From: Armatimonadetes bacterium Uphvl-Ar1
GTDB taxonomy: Bacteria; Armatimonadota; Fimbriimonadia; Fimbriimonadales; Fimbriimonadaceae
DNA length: 64,000 nt
Reading direction: 5' to 3'
NCBI GenBank assembly: GCA_002162075.1
Contig: CP021423.1
Coordinates: forward strand, 1,426,001-1,490,000
This document shows positions 1 to 9,038 of this stretch, piece by piece. The position numbers and the translations under genes are program-made. The notes beneath the pieces are model-generated. The model made no database searches and was not told the origin of the DNA. It saw nothing but the letters and a program-made list of their open reading frames with translations. Each line of letters begins with the position of its first letter. Position 1 is the first letter of the stretch.

Positions 1-259
1 CCGCCACACCAAAATTGGAATCACGACCGGGTGGCACGGGTGCTAACCGGTGTTCCAGCTAAATTTGGAACAGCACCTTATTCAGCGTCGTTGACACAAA
101 TTTCTTCTTCGAATTAAATGCTGATGTACCAGGCTACGGTGCCCAGCCCCCTCCACAGTGAAATCGGCTCCGCCGAAAAAACCGTCATGGGCTCCACGGT
201 CCACCTCGACCAAGGCAAGAGCCAGTAATTTTGCTTGAATCAAAGAATATGCTCCGTAT
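1..259. other. Left-end stretch without a supported gene
   Basis: No convincing gene. Bases 31-77 resemble the GGGTGGCAC...CCAGTG-type interspersed repeat seen again near 57.3 kb and 62.9 kb. Between about 78 and 228 short stretches on the + strand have coding-like composition in two different frames, with no start and no recognisable domain, so a decayed 3' end of a gene is possible but unproven. Confidence 0.4.
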
Positions 260-274
260 ATGATCCATATGGAG
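252..274. promoter_or_regulatory. Inverted repeat, likely operator of the RHH regulator
   Basis: Half-sites CTCCGTAT (252-259) and ATATGGAG (267-274) form an imperfect palindrome with a 7-base spacer directly upstream of a TATAAT -10 box at 275-280. This is where an autorepressor of the ribbon-helix-helix type would bind. The palindrome is seen; the regulator-site pairing is inferred from position. Confidence 0.45.
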
Positions 275-286
275 TATAATTTAAGC
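275..286 (+). promoter_or_regulatory. -10 box (TATAAT) for leaderless start at 287
   Basis: A perfect TATAAT is followed by six bases and then ATG at 287, so transcription would begin at or next to the start codon. There is no Shine-Dalgarno sequence. This argues for ATG 287 over the in-frame upstream ATG codons at 260 and 269, which lie inside the operator-like palindrome. Confidence 0.5.
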
Positions 287-682
287 ATGGCTCTTGACCA
301 CAGTGAAAAAGTTTCCATCAACGTTGGTACCGTAGATCTCGGACAAGTCGATCTTCTTGTCGAGCAAGGACTGTATTCAAATCGATCCGACTTTTTTCGT
401 ACTGCGATCAGGAACCAAGTGAAGTCTCATGAGCAAATCATTCAACAGAACATGGCGGGGCGCATGATCTCCCTCGGAATCATTGAGTACTCGAAAGAAA
501 CGCTTGAAGAGTACGCAGCTTCCAACCAGAAGCTCAACATATCGGTAATCGGCATGGGTTCACTCGCCGATGACGTCACCCCCGAATTGGCCCTTGCAAC
601 AATTGCAAAAGTTAAAGTGTTCGGCTCCTTTAAGTGCTCGCCTGCTGTGCGTGATGCAATCAAGGATCGCATCATAAAGTAG
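287..682 (+). CDS. Ribbon-helix-helix (CopG/Arc-type) transcriptional regulator
   Basis: 131 residues from ATG 287. The N-terminal ~45 residues fit an RHH DNA-binding fold: a short beta strand (KVSINVGTVD) followed by a helix-turn-helix-like pair ending in YSNRSDFFRTAIRNQV, the usual 'NRSEFIR' signature of CopG-family proteins. The C-terminal part (LADDVTPELALATIAKVKVFGS) resembles the tail found on some bacterial CopG-like regulators and may be a ligand or multimerisation domain; its function is unknown. The gene is followed after 36 bases by the SAH riboswitch and ahcY, so read-through is possible, but a role in methionine-cycle control is only inference. A palindrome over the promoter suggests autoregulation. 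Confidence 0.75.
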   Translation: MALDHSEKVSINVGTVDLGQVDLLVEQGLYSNRSDFFRTAIRNQVKSHEQIIQQNMAGRMISLGIIEYSKETLEEYAASNQKLNISVIGMGSLADDVTPELALATIAKVKVFGSFKCSPAVRDAIKDRIIK

Positions 683-717
683 TCCCAAGAGCAAAGAGAA
701 CATGGTACAACACAGTT

Positions 718-797
718 AAGTCGAGGAGCGCTGCGATCGAAAGAGACCAGGCTCGACCACCCCGAACGAACTCGGGACAAGAACTGCGCTCGCAACC
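718..797 (+). promoter_or_regulatory. SAH riboswitch aptamer upstream of ahcY
   Basis: The stretch matches the S-adenosylhomocysteine riboswitch layout: GAGGAGCGCTGCGA (723-736), then CCAGGCTCGA (747-756), an optional hairpin CCCGA/TCGGG (761-765/772-776) and a 3' element TGCGCTCGC (785-793). P1 pairs TCGAG (721-725) with CTCGA (752-756). The pseudoknot pairs GAGCGC (726-731) with GCGCTC (786-791). It lies immediately upstream of the adenosylhomocysteinase gene, the known target of this class. The sequence match and both pairings are seen directly; ligand binding is inferred. Confidence 0.85.
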
Positions 798-828
798 AAA
801 AAAACCGGTTGCGAGCGTTTTCCTTTTA
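787..828 (+). terminator. Intrinsic terminator forming the riboswitch expression platform
   Basis: CGCTCGCAACC (787-797) and GGTTGCGAGCG (807-817) form an 11-bp perfect stem with a 9-base loop, followed by a T-rich tract (818-828). The 5' arm overlaps the 3' strand of the riboswitch pseudoknot (786-791), so pseudoknot and terminator exclude each other. Bound SAH would therefore block termination and switch ahcY on. Confidence 0.85.
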
Positions 829-871
829 GGACAAGGCAAACGATCCAACCGAAAATCCACTAGGAACACAT

Positions 872-2284
872 ATGAGCACCGTCACCCACAACAAAACTGA
901 CTACCACGTCGCCGACCTGTCCCTTGCCGCGTGGGGCCACAAAGAAATCCGCATCGCCGAAACCGAAATGCCCGGACTCATGGCCATCCGGAAGGAATAC
1001 GCCGCCGAAAAACCACTTGCCGGGGCCCGCATCGCCGGATCGCTCCACATGACGATCCAAACCGCCGTTCTCATCGAAACCCTTGTCGCTCTCGGAGCCG
1101 AAGTCCGCTGGGCCAGCTGCAACATCTACTCCACCCAAGATCAAGCCGCCGCCGCCATCGCCGAGCAAAACATCCCCGTCTTCGCGTTCAAAGGCGAAAA
1201 CCTCGATGAATATTGGGACTTCACCCACCGCATCATGGAATGGCACGACGGCGGAACCCCCAACATGATCCTCGACGACGGAGGCGACGCAACCATGCTC
1301 ATCCTCCTCGGCACCAAAGCCGAAACCGACCTCTCCGTCCTCGATAACCCCACAAGCGAAGAAGCCGTTTGCCTCTTCAACTCCATCCGGAAGAAGCTCA
1401 AAGAAGACCCCACGTTCTACAGCCGGATCAAAGCCAACATCCAAGGCGTCAGTGAAGAAACCACCACTGGAGTCCATCGCCTCTACGAACTTCAGAAGAA
1501 AGGCGAACTGCCATTCCCTTGCTTCAATGTCAACGACAGCGTGACCAAGAGCAAGTTCGATAACCTCTACGGCTGCCGCGAATCTCTGGTTGACGGAATC
1601 AAGCGCGCTACCGACGTCATGATCGCCGGGAAGACCGCCGTTGTGTGCGGATATGGCGATGTCGGCAAAGGCTCCGCTCAAGCTCTCCGTGCCCTCAGTG
1701 CCCAAGTCTGGGTCACCGAAGTCGATCCGATCTGCGCCCTTCAAGCCGCCATGGAAGGCTACAAAGTCGTGACCATGGACTATGCCGCCGACAAGGCCGA
1801 CATATTCGTCACCGCCACGGGCAACTACCACGTCATCACCCACGATCACCTGGTTCGGATGAAGAACAACGCCATCGTCTGCAACATCGGTCACTTCGAT
1901 AACGAAATCGACGTCGCTTCAATGGAAAAGTACGAGTGGGAAGAGATCAAGCCTCAAGTGGATCACGTCATTTTCCCCGACGGCAAGCGGATCATCCTCC
2001 TCGCAAAGGGCCGGCTGATCAACCTTGGGTGCGGCACCGGACACCCGAGTTACGTGATGTCCTCATCCTTCGCCAACCAGGTGATCGCCCAAATCGAACT
2101 CTGGAAGAACAAAGGCGAATACGCCCCCGGAGTCTATGTCCTCCCCAAAATCCTCGACGAAAAAGTCGCCCGCCTCCAACTCGAAAAGCTGGACGCCGAA
2201 CTGACCGTTCTCCGTCCCGAACAAGCCGAGTACATTGGCGTAGACACCACCGGCCCGTACAAACCCGACACCTACCGCTACTAA
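872..2284 (+). CDS. ahcY: Adenosylhomocysteinase (S-adenosyl-L-homocysteine hydrolase)
   Basis: Splits S-adenosylhomocysteine into homocysteine and adenosine, removing the product inhibitor of methyltransferases; cytosolic, tetrameric and NAD-dependent in known members. 470 residues, full family length. The NAD-binding motif [15 protein letters not shown] lies near residues 258-272, the substrate region includes DDGGDAT, and the C-terminus ends KPDTYRY, matching the conserved Lys/Tyr tail of the family. Start at ATG 872, in a weak ribosome-site context. The gene stands alone behind the SAH riboswitch, so expression should rise when the substrate accumulates. Confidence 0.97.
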   Translation: MSTVTHNKTDYHVADLSLAAWGHKEIRIAETEMPGLMAIRKEYAAEKPLAGARIAGSLHMTIQTAVLIETLVALGAEVRWASCNIYSTQDQAAAAIAEQNIPVFAFKGENLDEYWDFTHRIMEWHDGGTPNMILDDGGDATMLILLGTKAETDLSVLDNPTSEEAVCLFNSIRKKLKEDPTFYSRIKANIQGVSEETTTGVHRLYELQKKGELPFPCFNVNDSVTKSKFDNLYGCRESLVDGIKRATDVMIAGKTAVVCGYGDVGKGSAQALRALSAQVWVTEVDPICALQAAMEGYKVVTMDYAADKADIFVTATGNYHVITHDHLVRMKNNAIVCNIGHFDNEIDVASMEKYEWEEIKPQVDHVIFPDGKRIILLAKGRLINLGCGTGHPSYVMSSSFANQVIAQIELWKNKGEYAPGVYVLPKILDEKVARLQLEKLDAELTVLRPEQAEYIGVDTTGPYKPDTYRY

Positions 2285-2290
2285 AGTCTC

Positions 2291-2335
2291 AAAAAAAACT
2301 GGCCCCTCCGCCCAGATCACTCCGGGTGAGGGGCC
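2291..2335 (-). terminator. Terminator for purF (minus strand)
   Basis: GGCCCCTC (2301-2308) and GAGGGGCC (2328-2335) form a stem that can be extended by CCC/GGG. Eight A residues at 2291-2298 become a U tract only on the minus strand, so it serves the convergent purF; it may also stop ahcY transcripts inefficiently. Confidence 0.7.
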
Positions 2336-2450
2336 TCACACCAACGATTTCTTGATATGCGAATCTTATGCCAAAACCTCGAGTTGCGGTTGATCTCGCA
2401 ACTTTTCTTCCATGCTTGTCAAATCCGACAGCACTTTGATCGTATCACTC

Positions 2451-3922
2451 TTACTCCACTTCCAGCAAACCCTGACCGCTCCGAACGGTCGCCATCTCCC
2501 CAACGACCCCCTTCGCAATCCCGTCCCGGTCAAACGTCGCCGAAACCTGAATTGGATAATTCCCCGTGAAGCACGCATTGCAGAACCGCCTCTCCCCAAT
2601 CCCCACTGCATCCATTGCCCCATCCACGCTCAAATATCCCAAAGAATCAGCCCCCAAATGCACCCGAATCTCTTCAATCGTCTTATTCGCCGCAATCAGC
2701 TGCTCCCGACTCGCCATATCAATTCCATAGTAACAAGGGTGCTCAATTGGCGGTGCCGTAATGCGCACATGAACCTCCTTCGCCCCGTTCTCCCGCATCA
2801 TCCGCACAATCTGATCGGTTGTTGTCCCCCGCACAATCGAGTCATCCACCAATACAATCCGTTTCCCGGCGATATTCTGGCGCAGAGGGATAGCTTCATC
2901 CGCACCCCCAACTCCCGCATCCGTTGGTCCGGCTGAATAAAGGTACGGTGAATGTAACGACTCTTCATCATCCCCTCGCCAAACGGAATCCCACTCGCCT
3001 GCGCAAATCCAATTGCCGCCGGAATCCCACTGTCCGGAACCGGCACCACCAAATCCGCCTCAACCGGATGCTCTGCCCAAAGAGCCGAACCCATTCGAAA
3101 TCTCGCCTGATAAAGCGAAGTTCCATACATGACACTATCCGGACGGGCAAAGTAAATAAACTCAAACAAGCACATATTTCCCCGGGTCGAACCCTCGGTT
3201 AAGAATGACCTCAACCCTGTCGAATCCACAACCACCACTTCACCCGGCATCAAATCTCGTTCAAAACGCGCCGCAACCGGGTCAAACGCACAACTCTCAC
3301 TCGCCAGCATCCACCCTTCTCCAATCCGCCCCAAACTCAGCGGCCTCACTCCAAATGGATCGCGGAACCCAATCAACCGGTCTTCCATACAAACCGCCAC
3401 CGAGTAAGCCCCCTCAATCTTCGCCATCGTCCGCCGAACCGCTTCGTCAATGCCCAGCTCCATGTACCGCATCAACAAAACCGCAATCAATTCGCTGTCT
3501 GCATCGGTCTCAAACTTTTGCCCCTCGGCCCGCAACTCCGCATGAAGTTCCGCCGAATTCGTCAAATTTCCGTTATGCGCAACCGCCATCTCCCCCACAA
3601 CTGTCACACAGAAAATCGGTTGAGCATTCCTCTGCTCGCTCCCCCCAGATGTCGAATACCGCGTATGCCCGACCGCCACATGCCCCGGCAAACCATCTAG
3701 AATCTGCTCTGTAAAGATCTTACTGACCAGCCCCATATCCTTAAACATCCGCACCTTCCCGCCATCACTCGCCGCGATCCCCGCCGACTCCTGCCCCCGA
3801 TGCTGAAGGGCAAAAAGGCCAAAAAACGCGAGCCGCGCAACTTCCTCCCCCGGAACATAAAACCCAACCACACCACACTCCTCCTTAATCCGATCCAGAT
3901 GCCATTCGTCGTGGTGCTTCAC
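2451..3922 (-). CDS. purF: Amidophosphoribosyltransferase (frame broken once)
   Basis: First committed step of purine synthesis: PRPP plus glutamine to phosphoribosylamine. The N-terminal Ntn glutaminase starts with the nucleophile Cys in KEECGVVGF, preceded by a short propeptide. The phosphoribosyltransferase domain carries [10 protein letters not shown]. Cysteines in [16 protein letters not shown] and FCNACFTG match the 4Fe-4S type of PurF known from Bacillus. The frame breaks at 2887-2889, where one extra base in a GGG run (CCC in the coding sense) restores [19 protein letters not shown] and gives 490 residues, the normal length. Start chosen at GTG 3922, because TATTAT lies seven bases upstream; the longer TTG start at 3955 lacks support. 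Probably a sequencing indel. Confidence 0.9.
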
Positions 3923-3935
3923 TCCCCAGATAATA
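3923..3935 (-). promoter_or_regulatory. -10 box for leaderless purF
   Basis: On the minus strand TATTAT (3930-3935) is followed by seven bases and GTG 3922. The same start-proximal -10 spacing occurs at many genes in this window. Confidence 0.5.
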
Positions 3936-4133
3936 CTCGCCTTAACTAAAATCAATGTGTCAAGAATCTTGGCTCAGCAGCTTGTCCGTTCCTCTTTCTC
4001 GATTCCCTCAACCTTCAAGCCATTTTCACGCACGTCAGTCAGCATCACCGATCGTCGAGCCACTCTACTCTACCAGCAAAATTACCTGCATCGCAATTCT
4101 AAAAACCGACTCTAGGCCCGAATCTAAATCAGC

Positions 4134-4145
4134 CATAATTAACCT
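4134..4145 (+). promoter_or_regulatory. -10 box for the E2 gene
   Basis: CATAAT (4134-4139) followed by six bases and ATG 4146; no Shine-Dalgarno sequence. The 190-base gap between purF and this gene holds the two divergent promoters and nothing else that I can support. Confidence 0.45.
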
Positions 4146-5483
4146 ATGGCCGTAGAGATTCTGATGCCGGAATTGGGCGAGTCCGTCCACGAAGGCACTG
4201 TCAGCCGCTGGCTCAAGCAAGTTGGCGACTTCGTCAAAGAAGACGAACCCGTAGTAGAAATCATGACCGATAAGGTCAACACCGAACTCGGTGCCCCCGC
4301 ATCCGGAATCCTTGTCAAAATCACTATCCCCGAAGGCGAACTCGTTGAAGTTTTTGCCGAAATGGGCGTCATCGAAGAAGATGAAGCCGCCGCCAAAGCG
4401 ATGCTCAACGGCAGTGCCCCCGCTGCAGAAACAACCCCCGCACCCGCGGAATCCAAAGTCGAGGCCCCCGCTCAAGCTGAACCGGTTGCCCCCGCCGCGT
4501 CCTCCGAAGGCGAACGCCGATTCTACACCCCGGTCGTCCGCGCCATCGCGAAACAAAACAACATCTCCGACGCCGAACTCGAAACAATCTCCGGCTCCGG
4601 ACAAGGTGGTCGCGTCACAAAAACCGACATCGAGAATTTCATCGCCAACCGCGGATCAACTCCCGCTCCGGCTGCCGCAACCGTCACCTCGACACCTTCT
4701 GCAGTTGCAACCCCGGCTCCAACCGCTCAGCCTAAAGCCGAGCCCAAACCCGAGCTCAAAACCCCTGCTCCCGTTGCTGCTGGCCCAGACCAAGAGGTCA
4801 CCAAGTTGGTTGGAATGCGAAAAGCCATCGCCGACCACATGGAACGCAGTTCCCAAGTCCCCGTGGTCAGCACCCTCATCGAAATTGACGTCACCCCGCT
4901 TGTTGAATATCGAGCCATCAACAAGGATGTCTTCGTTGCTAGCCACGGAGTCAAACTCACTTACACACCTTTCTTTATCAAGGCTCTGGCCGAATGCCTC
5001 GGACAATTCCCGATGCTCAACTCAAGCCTCCAAGATGGCAATGTCATCACCAATAAGAACGCCCACATCGGCATCGCCGTCAGCCTTGGCAAAGATGGCG
5101 AAGGCGGACTCATCGTTCCCCCAATTCGAGACTGCAACAGCAAAACACTGGTTCAAATCGCCCGTGACCTCGATGAAATCGCTGGCAAAGCCCGAAGCAA
5201 CACCTTGAGCATCAACGAAGTCCAAGGCGCAACCTTCACGCTCACCAACCCTGGCTCGTACGGCGCTATCCTCGGAACTCCGATGATCTCGGCTCCCCAA
5301 GCTGGAATCCTGGGCGTCTACGGAATTGTCCAAAAGCCCGTAATCATCAACGGAATGATCGCTGTCCGTTCCATCATGAACGCCGTTCTCACATATGACC
5401 ACCGCCTCGTCGATGGACTCCAAGCCGGACGATTCCTTCAAACCTTCAAAGGCAAACTGGAATCCATGGACTTTTTCAAATAG
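4146..5483 (+). CDS. Dihydrolipoamide acyltransferase, E2 of a 2-oxoacid dehydrogenase complex
   Basis: Core acyltransferase of a 2-oxoacid dehydrogenase complex. Order: lipoyl domain (residues 1-78, lipoyl lysine K43 in EIMTDKVNTEL), Ala/Pro-rich linker, E3/E1-binding domain (about 125-165, FYTPVVRAIAKQNN), a second Ala/Pro linker, and the catalytic domain ending with DHRLVDG (catalytic His near 419). 445 residues. The E1 and E3 genes are not adjacent, so the substrate (pyruvate, 2-oxoglutarate or branched-chain 2-oxoacids) cannot be decided; the MTDKVNTEL lipoyl motif is shared by the branched-chain and 2-oxoglutarate groups. Confidence 0.92.
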   Translation: MAVEILMPELGESVHEGTVSRWLKQVGDFVKEDEPVVEIMTDKVNTELGAPASGILVKITIPEGELVEVFAEMGVIEEDEAAAKAMLNGSAPAAETTPAPAESKVEAPAQAEPVAPAASSEGERRFYTPVVRAIAKQNNISDAELETISGSGQGGRVTKTDIENFIANRGSTPAPAAATVTSTPSAVATPAPTAQPKAEPKPELKTPAPVAAGPDQEVTKLVGMRKAIADHMERSSQVPVVSTLIEIDVTPLVEYRAINKDVFVASHGVKLTYTPFFIKALAECLGQFPMLNSSLQDGNVITNKNAHIGIAVSLGKDGEGGLIVPPIRDCNSKTLVQIARDLDEIAGKARSNTLSINEVQGATFTLTNPGSYGAILGTPMISAPQAGILGVYGIVQKPVIINGMIAVRSIMNAVLTYDHRLVDGLQAGRFLQTFKGKLESMDFFK

Positions 5484-5501
5484 TCACAAAAAATAAATTG
5501 A

Positions 5502-5549
5502 AAAGAAGCCAGATCGTGTACTATCACGAAATCTGGCTTCTTTATTTTT
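5502..5549 (+). terminator. Intrinsic terminator after the E2 gene
   Basis: AAGAAGCCAGAT pairs perfectly with ATCTGGCTTCTT (5531-5542), followed by TATTTTT. A strong rho-independent terminator 20 bases after the stop codon. Confidence 0.85.
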
Positions 5550-5568
5550 GCTCTCACTTGATCCCAGT

Positions 5569-5675
5569 AACATGACATTTTTTTCCAGTTATTATCCAGT
5601 AATGAATCCACACTAAAGCCCTAAAAATTAAGGCTGTAATACGTGACGTTTTTTTCACCATTGATATCTGGTGAA
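5569..5675. promoter_or_regulatory. Two related upstream elements before cydAB
   Basis: Two direct-repeat-like blocks lie about 70 bases apart: CATGACATTTTTTTCCAG (from 5571) and CGTGACGTTTTTTTCACC (from 5642). The second contains an inverted repeat TTCACCA (5654-5660) / TGGTGAA (5669-5675); the first carries two CCAGT repeats instead. Position upstream of the terminal oxidase operon suggests sites for a redox or oxygen regulator, which I cannot name. Confidence 0.4.
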
Positions 5676-5740
5676 TAGCCCCAGTACCCTGAATCCATCG
5701 AGGCAAGAGAAGCCTCTCTTGCTTCAAAGCAGGCTATCAA

Positions 5741-7147
5741 ATGAGTGCAGAAATACTCGCCCGAATCCAATTTGCGGTCACCGCAGGATTCCACTTCATC
5801 TTCCCTCCCATGAGCATTGGGCTCGGACTACTCCTCGTAATCATGGAGGGGCTTTATCTCAAAACCAAAGACCCCCTCTATCACAAAATGACTCGATTTT
5901 GGGTTCTTGTATTTGCCCTGACTTTTGCCATTGGAGTTGCAACAGGAATTCCAATGGAATTTCAATTCGGAACCAATTGGTCACGATACTCGCGGTATGT
6001 CGGTGACATCTTTGGATCGGCTCTTGCCGCCGAAGGCGTTTTCGCATTCTTCCTCGAGAGCGGATTCCTCGCCATTCTCGTCTTTGGCTGGAACAAAGTC
6101 AGCCCGAAGATGCACTTTTTCAGCACGTGCATGGTCTTCCTCGGCTCGATATTCAGTGCCGTTTGGATTTTGGTCGCAAACAGTTGGCAACAAACGCCAG
6201 CCGGATTTCGGCTCGAGCAAACAGCAACTGGAGAAGTAGCCCGCATTACAGATTTCTGGGCCATGGTCTTCAATCCCAGTACCGTTGACAGATTTACCCA
6301 TACCGTGCTCGCCTCATTCCTCACAGGCGCATTCTTTGCAATCTCTGTTGCGGCCTACTACATGCTCAAGAAGCAGCATCTCGATTTCGCCCGGCGATCA
6401 CTTAAAATTGCTCTCTCCGTTGCACTCGTTGCTTCTGTAGCGCAGATACTAGTTGGGCACGCATCAACCCAGCATCTTGTGAAGAACCAACCCGAAAAGT
6501 TCGCAACAATTGAGGGCCATTACGACTCCACAAAACCTATCGATCTGACAATCCTCGGATCCTATAACCCAGAGACCAAAGAAACCACTGGAATCAAAAT
6601 CCCCAACATGGGCTCTGTGCTCATTGATGGGAATCCAAATACCACGGTGCAAGGTCTCGATTCGTTTGCAAAGGAAGACTTACCTCCCGTAGCTCCGGTT
6701 TTCCAATCTTTCCGAATCATGGTCGGAATTGGAATGTTCTTGCTCATTCTCAGCCTAGTCGGAACAATTTCCGCCTTCCGAGGAACTCTTGAAAACAAAC
6801 CAACCCTCCTGAAGGTCATGATCGTCAGCGCCGCGCTTCCCCATGTCGCGAACCTGCTTGGGTGGATGGTTGCAGAAGTCGGTCGCCAACCCTGGAGCGT
6901 CTATCGACTCCTTCGCACCAGCGAATCGACCTCAAAAGTAGTCAGCGCCGGACAAATAGCTGGATCTCTCACGATGTTTATCTTCCTTTACATTCTGCTT
7001 GGATTCCTCTTCTTCTACTTACTTGACAAGCGAATAAAAGCCGGACCAGATGCTGACTACGACGAACCAGAACCCCTCGAAAGTCAAAAGCTCAAGCTCT
7101 TTGGCGCAAAAGTAAACACAACCGAAACCGCAGAGGCAAAATCATGA
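5741..7147 (+). CDS. cydA: Cytochrome bd ubiquinol oxidase subunit I
   Basis: Haem-bearing subunit of the high-affinity quinol oxidase in the inner membrane; oxidises quinol and reduces oxygen to water. 468 residues with about nine hydrophobic segments. Haem-ligand His18 lies in TAGFHFIFP, and the strictly conserved GRQPW is present ([11 protein letters not shown]). The periplasmic Q-loop is of the short type. The stop overlaps the cydB start (ATGA at 7144-7147), so the two are translated together. No cydX-like microprotein or cydCD is visible nearby. Confidence 0.97.
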   Translation: MSAEILARIQFAVTAGFHFIFPPMSIGLGLLLVIMEGLYLKTKDPLYHKMTRFWVLVFALTFAIGVATGIPMEFQFGTNWSRYSRYVGDIFGSALAAEGVFAFFLESGFLAILVFGWNKVSPKMHFFSTCMVFLGSIFSAVWILVANSWQQTPAGFRLEQTATGEVARITDFWAMVFNPSTVDRFTHTVLASFLTGAFFAISVAAYYMLKKQHLDFARRSLKIALSVALVASVAQILVGHASTQHLVKNQPEKFATIEGHYDSTKPIDLTILGSYNPETKETTGIKIPNMGSVLIDGNPNTTVQGLDSFAKEDLPPVAPVFQSFRIMVGIGMFLLILSLVGTISAFRGTLENKPTLLKVMIVSAALPHVANLLGWMVAEVGRQPWSVYRLLRTSESTSKVVSAGQIAGSLTMFIFLYILLGFLFFYLLDKRIKAGPDADYDEPEPLESQKLKLFGAKVNTTETAEAKS

Positions 7148-8177
7148 TCAACTACCCGTTCGACCTCGCAACCGCATGGTTCATTCTCATCGGAGTCCTG
7201 CTTACCGGATATGCAATCCTCGATGGATTTGACCTCGGAGCCGGAGCCCTCCATCTCTTCGCAAAGAAAGATCACCATCGAAGGGTCATTCTCAATGCAA
7301 TTGGCCCAGTGTGGGACGGCAATGAAGTCTGGCTCCTCGTCGGCGGAGGCGCACTCTTTGCGGCATTTCCTCCCGTCTACGCAACTGCATTTAGCGGCTT
7401 CTACACCGCATTCATGCTCGTCCTAATGGAATCATCTTCCGGGCCGTCGCCATCGAGTTCCGCTCAAAAGAAGAATCAACAAAATGGCGCGGATTCTGGG
7501 ACAAAGCGTTCAGCATTTCAAGCATCCTCCTCCCAGTCCTCATGGGCGTCGCCCTCGGTAACGTCATAATTGGCGTTCCTTTAGATGTCGAAGGAGAATA
7601 TGCTGGAACGTTCTGGACCCTTCTGAGCCGACCATTTCCAATCATTGTTGGAGTGACAACCCTCGCAATGTTCATGCTCCATGGAGCGATCTACCTTGCT
7701 CTCAAAACAAGCGGCGAACTACGTGATCAAGTAAGAGGATGGCTCAAAGGAACAATGATCTTCTACTTCGCAAGCTACGCCGTTCTCACGGGAGCGATGT
7801 TTTTGTGGGCACCTCAAATGGTCGCAAAACTCCAAGCAATGCCAATACTATTCATCCTTCCGGTACTGAATATCCTCGCTCTTGCGAACGTCCCGCGTGA
7901 ACTCCACCATGGGCGCGACTTTTTCGCGTTCTTGAGCAGTTGTTTCAGCATCGTCGCGAATCTCGCCTTGGTTGGAATTGGAATGTTCCCGAATCTCCTC
8001 CCGAGCTTCCCGAATCCCGAATACAGCCTGACAACGCTCAATTCAGCCAGTTCGACACCAAGCCTCACCGTTATGATGACCATCGCAATCATTGGTGTCC
8101 CGTTCGTTCTTGCCTACACCGCGGCGATCTATTGGGTATTCCGAGGCAAGGTAGACGAGACCCACCTTCACTATTAG
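7144..8177 (+). CDS. cydB: Cytochrome bd ubiquinol oxidase subunit II (frame broken once)
   Basis: Partner subunit of CydA, a multi-spanning membrane protein. The N-terminal signature [14 protein letters not shown] and WDGNEVWLL are both typical. The reading frame breaks at 7428-7429: adding one G turns LMESSSG into [16 protein letters not shown] and joins the two halves into 344 residues, the normal family length. The remainder ([17 protein letters not shown] onward) is intact. With an intact cydA and normal codon use on both sides, an assembly indel is far likelier than a dead gene. Confidence 0.92.
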
Positions 8178-8214
8178 ACTCTGTCAAGTCCCCCTTGCGA
8201 ATAACCGGAGAGGC

Positions 8215-8257
8215 GAGCTGAGGTGAGGAGATTCACGCAATTCCTCACCTCAAGCTC
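8215..8257. terminator. Strong hairpin between cydB and the dioxygenase gene
   Basis: GAGGTGAGGA (8220-8229) pairs with TCCTCACCTC (8242-8251), extended by GAGCT/AGCTC around a one-base bulge. There is no U tract, so it is either a weak terminator or mRNA-stabilising hairpin of cydAB, or an operator for the gene at 8282. Confidence 0.45.
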
Positions 8258-8281
8258 ACAACTCATGTCGTAAACTAAACC

Positions 8282-8983
8282 ATGGACTTCTTCACCCGAA
8301 CCCCAACCCGTCGCGAATTGTTCCAAGCCCTCGCCGCCGGAACCGCCGCCACCTTCTTCCCCGAAGAACTCCACCGACTCATAGAATCCGGCACCTATCA
8401 AGATCTCCTCCAGGTCACACCCGATCTCACCGAGGGCCCGTTCTATCCCAACCAACTCCCCCTCGACCAAGACAACGACCTCGTCATCATCAAAAATTCC
8501 ACCACTCCCGCCATCGGTCGAGTCACCCACCTGAGTGGAGAAATCCTTGACCGATCTGGCGCACCCATCAAAAACGCCGTCATCGAAATCTGGCAAGTGG
8601 ATGGCAACGGGGTCTACCTCCACTCCGGCTCTGCCAATAAATCGCAAGCCGACAAGAACTTCCAAGGTTTCGGCAAATTCGAGACCGACTCCACTGGTGC
8701 CTATAAGTTCCGCACCGTCAAACCTGTCCCCTACCCCGGACGTGCCCCTCACATCCACTTCCGCGTCATTCATAAAGAACAAGTCATCCTCACTTCTCAA
8801 ATCCATGTCCAAGATGACCCGGGCAACGCCCGCGACGGCGTCCTCCGATCAGCCGGCAATTCGGAAGCACAAAAGCTCGTCCAAGCCGCCTTCGTTCCGA
8901 TGAAAAACTCCCCCACCAGTGACCTCGAAGCAAAATTCCGAATCGTCATCGGCCTCACTCCTGAGGATACACACCACCACTAA
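8282..8983 (+). CDS. Intradiol ring-cleavage dioxygenase-like protein (protocatechuate 3,4-dioxygenase fold)
   Basis: 233 residues. The core has the family blocks TEGPFYPN, IWQVDGNGVYLH and YKFRTVKPVPYPGRAPHIHF, containing the Tyr/Tyr/His/His residues that bind the non-haem ferric iron in catechol and protocatechuate dioxygenases. The N-terminus (RRELFQALAAGTAATF) looks like a Tat-type export signal, as in many exported 'dioxygenase-like' proteins, so the aromatic substrate is uncertain. No other ring-cleavage gene is adjacent. TAAACT ends five bases before ATG 8282. Ends in a His-rich tail (THHH). Confidence 0.85.
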   Translation: MDFFTRTPTRRELFQALAAGTAATFFPEELHRLIESGTYQDLLQVTPDLTEGPFYPNQLPLDQDNDLVIIKNSTTPAIGRVTHLSGEILDRSGAPIKNAVIEIWQVDGNGVYLHSGSANKSQADKNFQGFGKFETDSTGAYKFRTVKPVPYPGRAPHIHFRVIHKEQVILTSQIHVQDDPGNARDGVLRSAGNSEAQKLVQAAFVPMKNSPTSDLEAKFRIVIGLTPEDTHHH

Positions 8984-8988
8984 ACAAC

Positions 8989-9021
8989 ATTGGCTGGTTT
9001 GACATCTGCAAACCAGCCAAT
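8989..9021. terminator. Hairpin between convergent genes
   Basis: ATTGGCTGGTTTG (8989-9001) and CAAACCAGCCAAT (9009-9021) form a perfect 13-bp stem with a 7-base loop. It has no clear U tract on either strand, but sits between the ends of two convergent genes and probably serves both as a 3' structure. Confidence 0.55.
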
Positions 9022-9038
9022 CGTAAGCACTAACTCAG

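Noticed and set aside
860-1894. Long minus-strand frame opposite ahcY (344 codons)
   Set aside because: It is the complement of a strong real gene; composition is dominated by Gly/Val/Asp, typical of shadow frames, with no domain.
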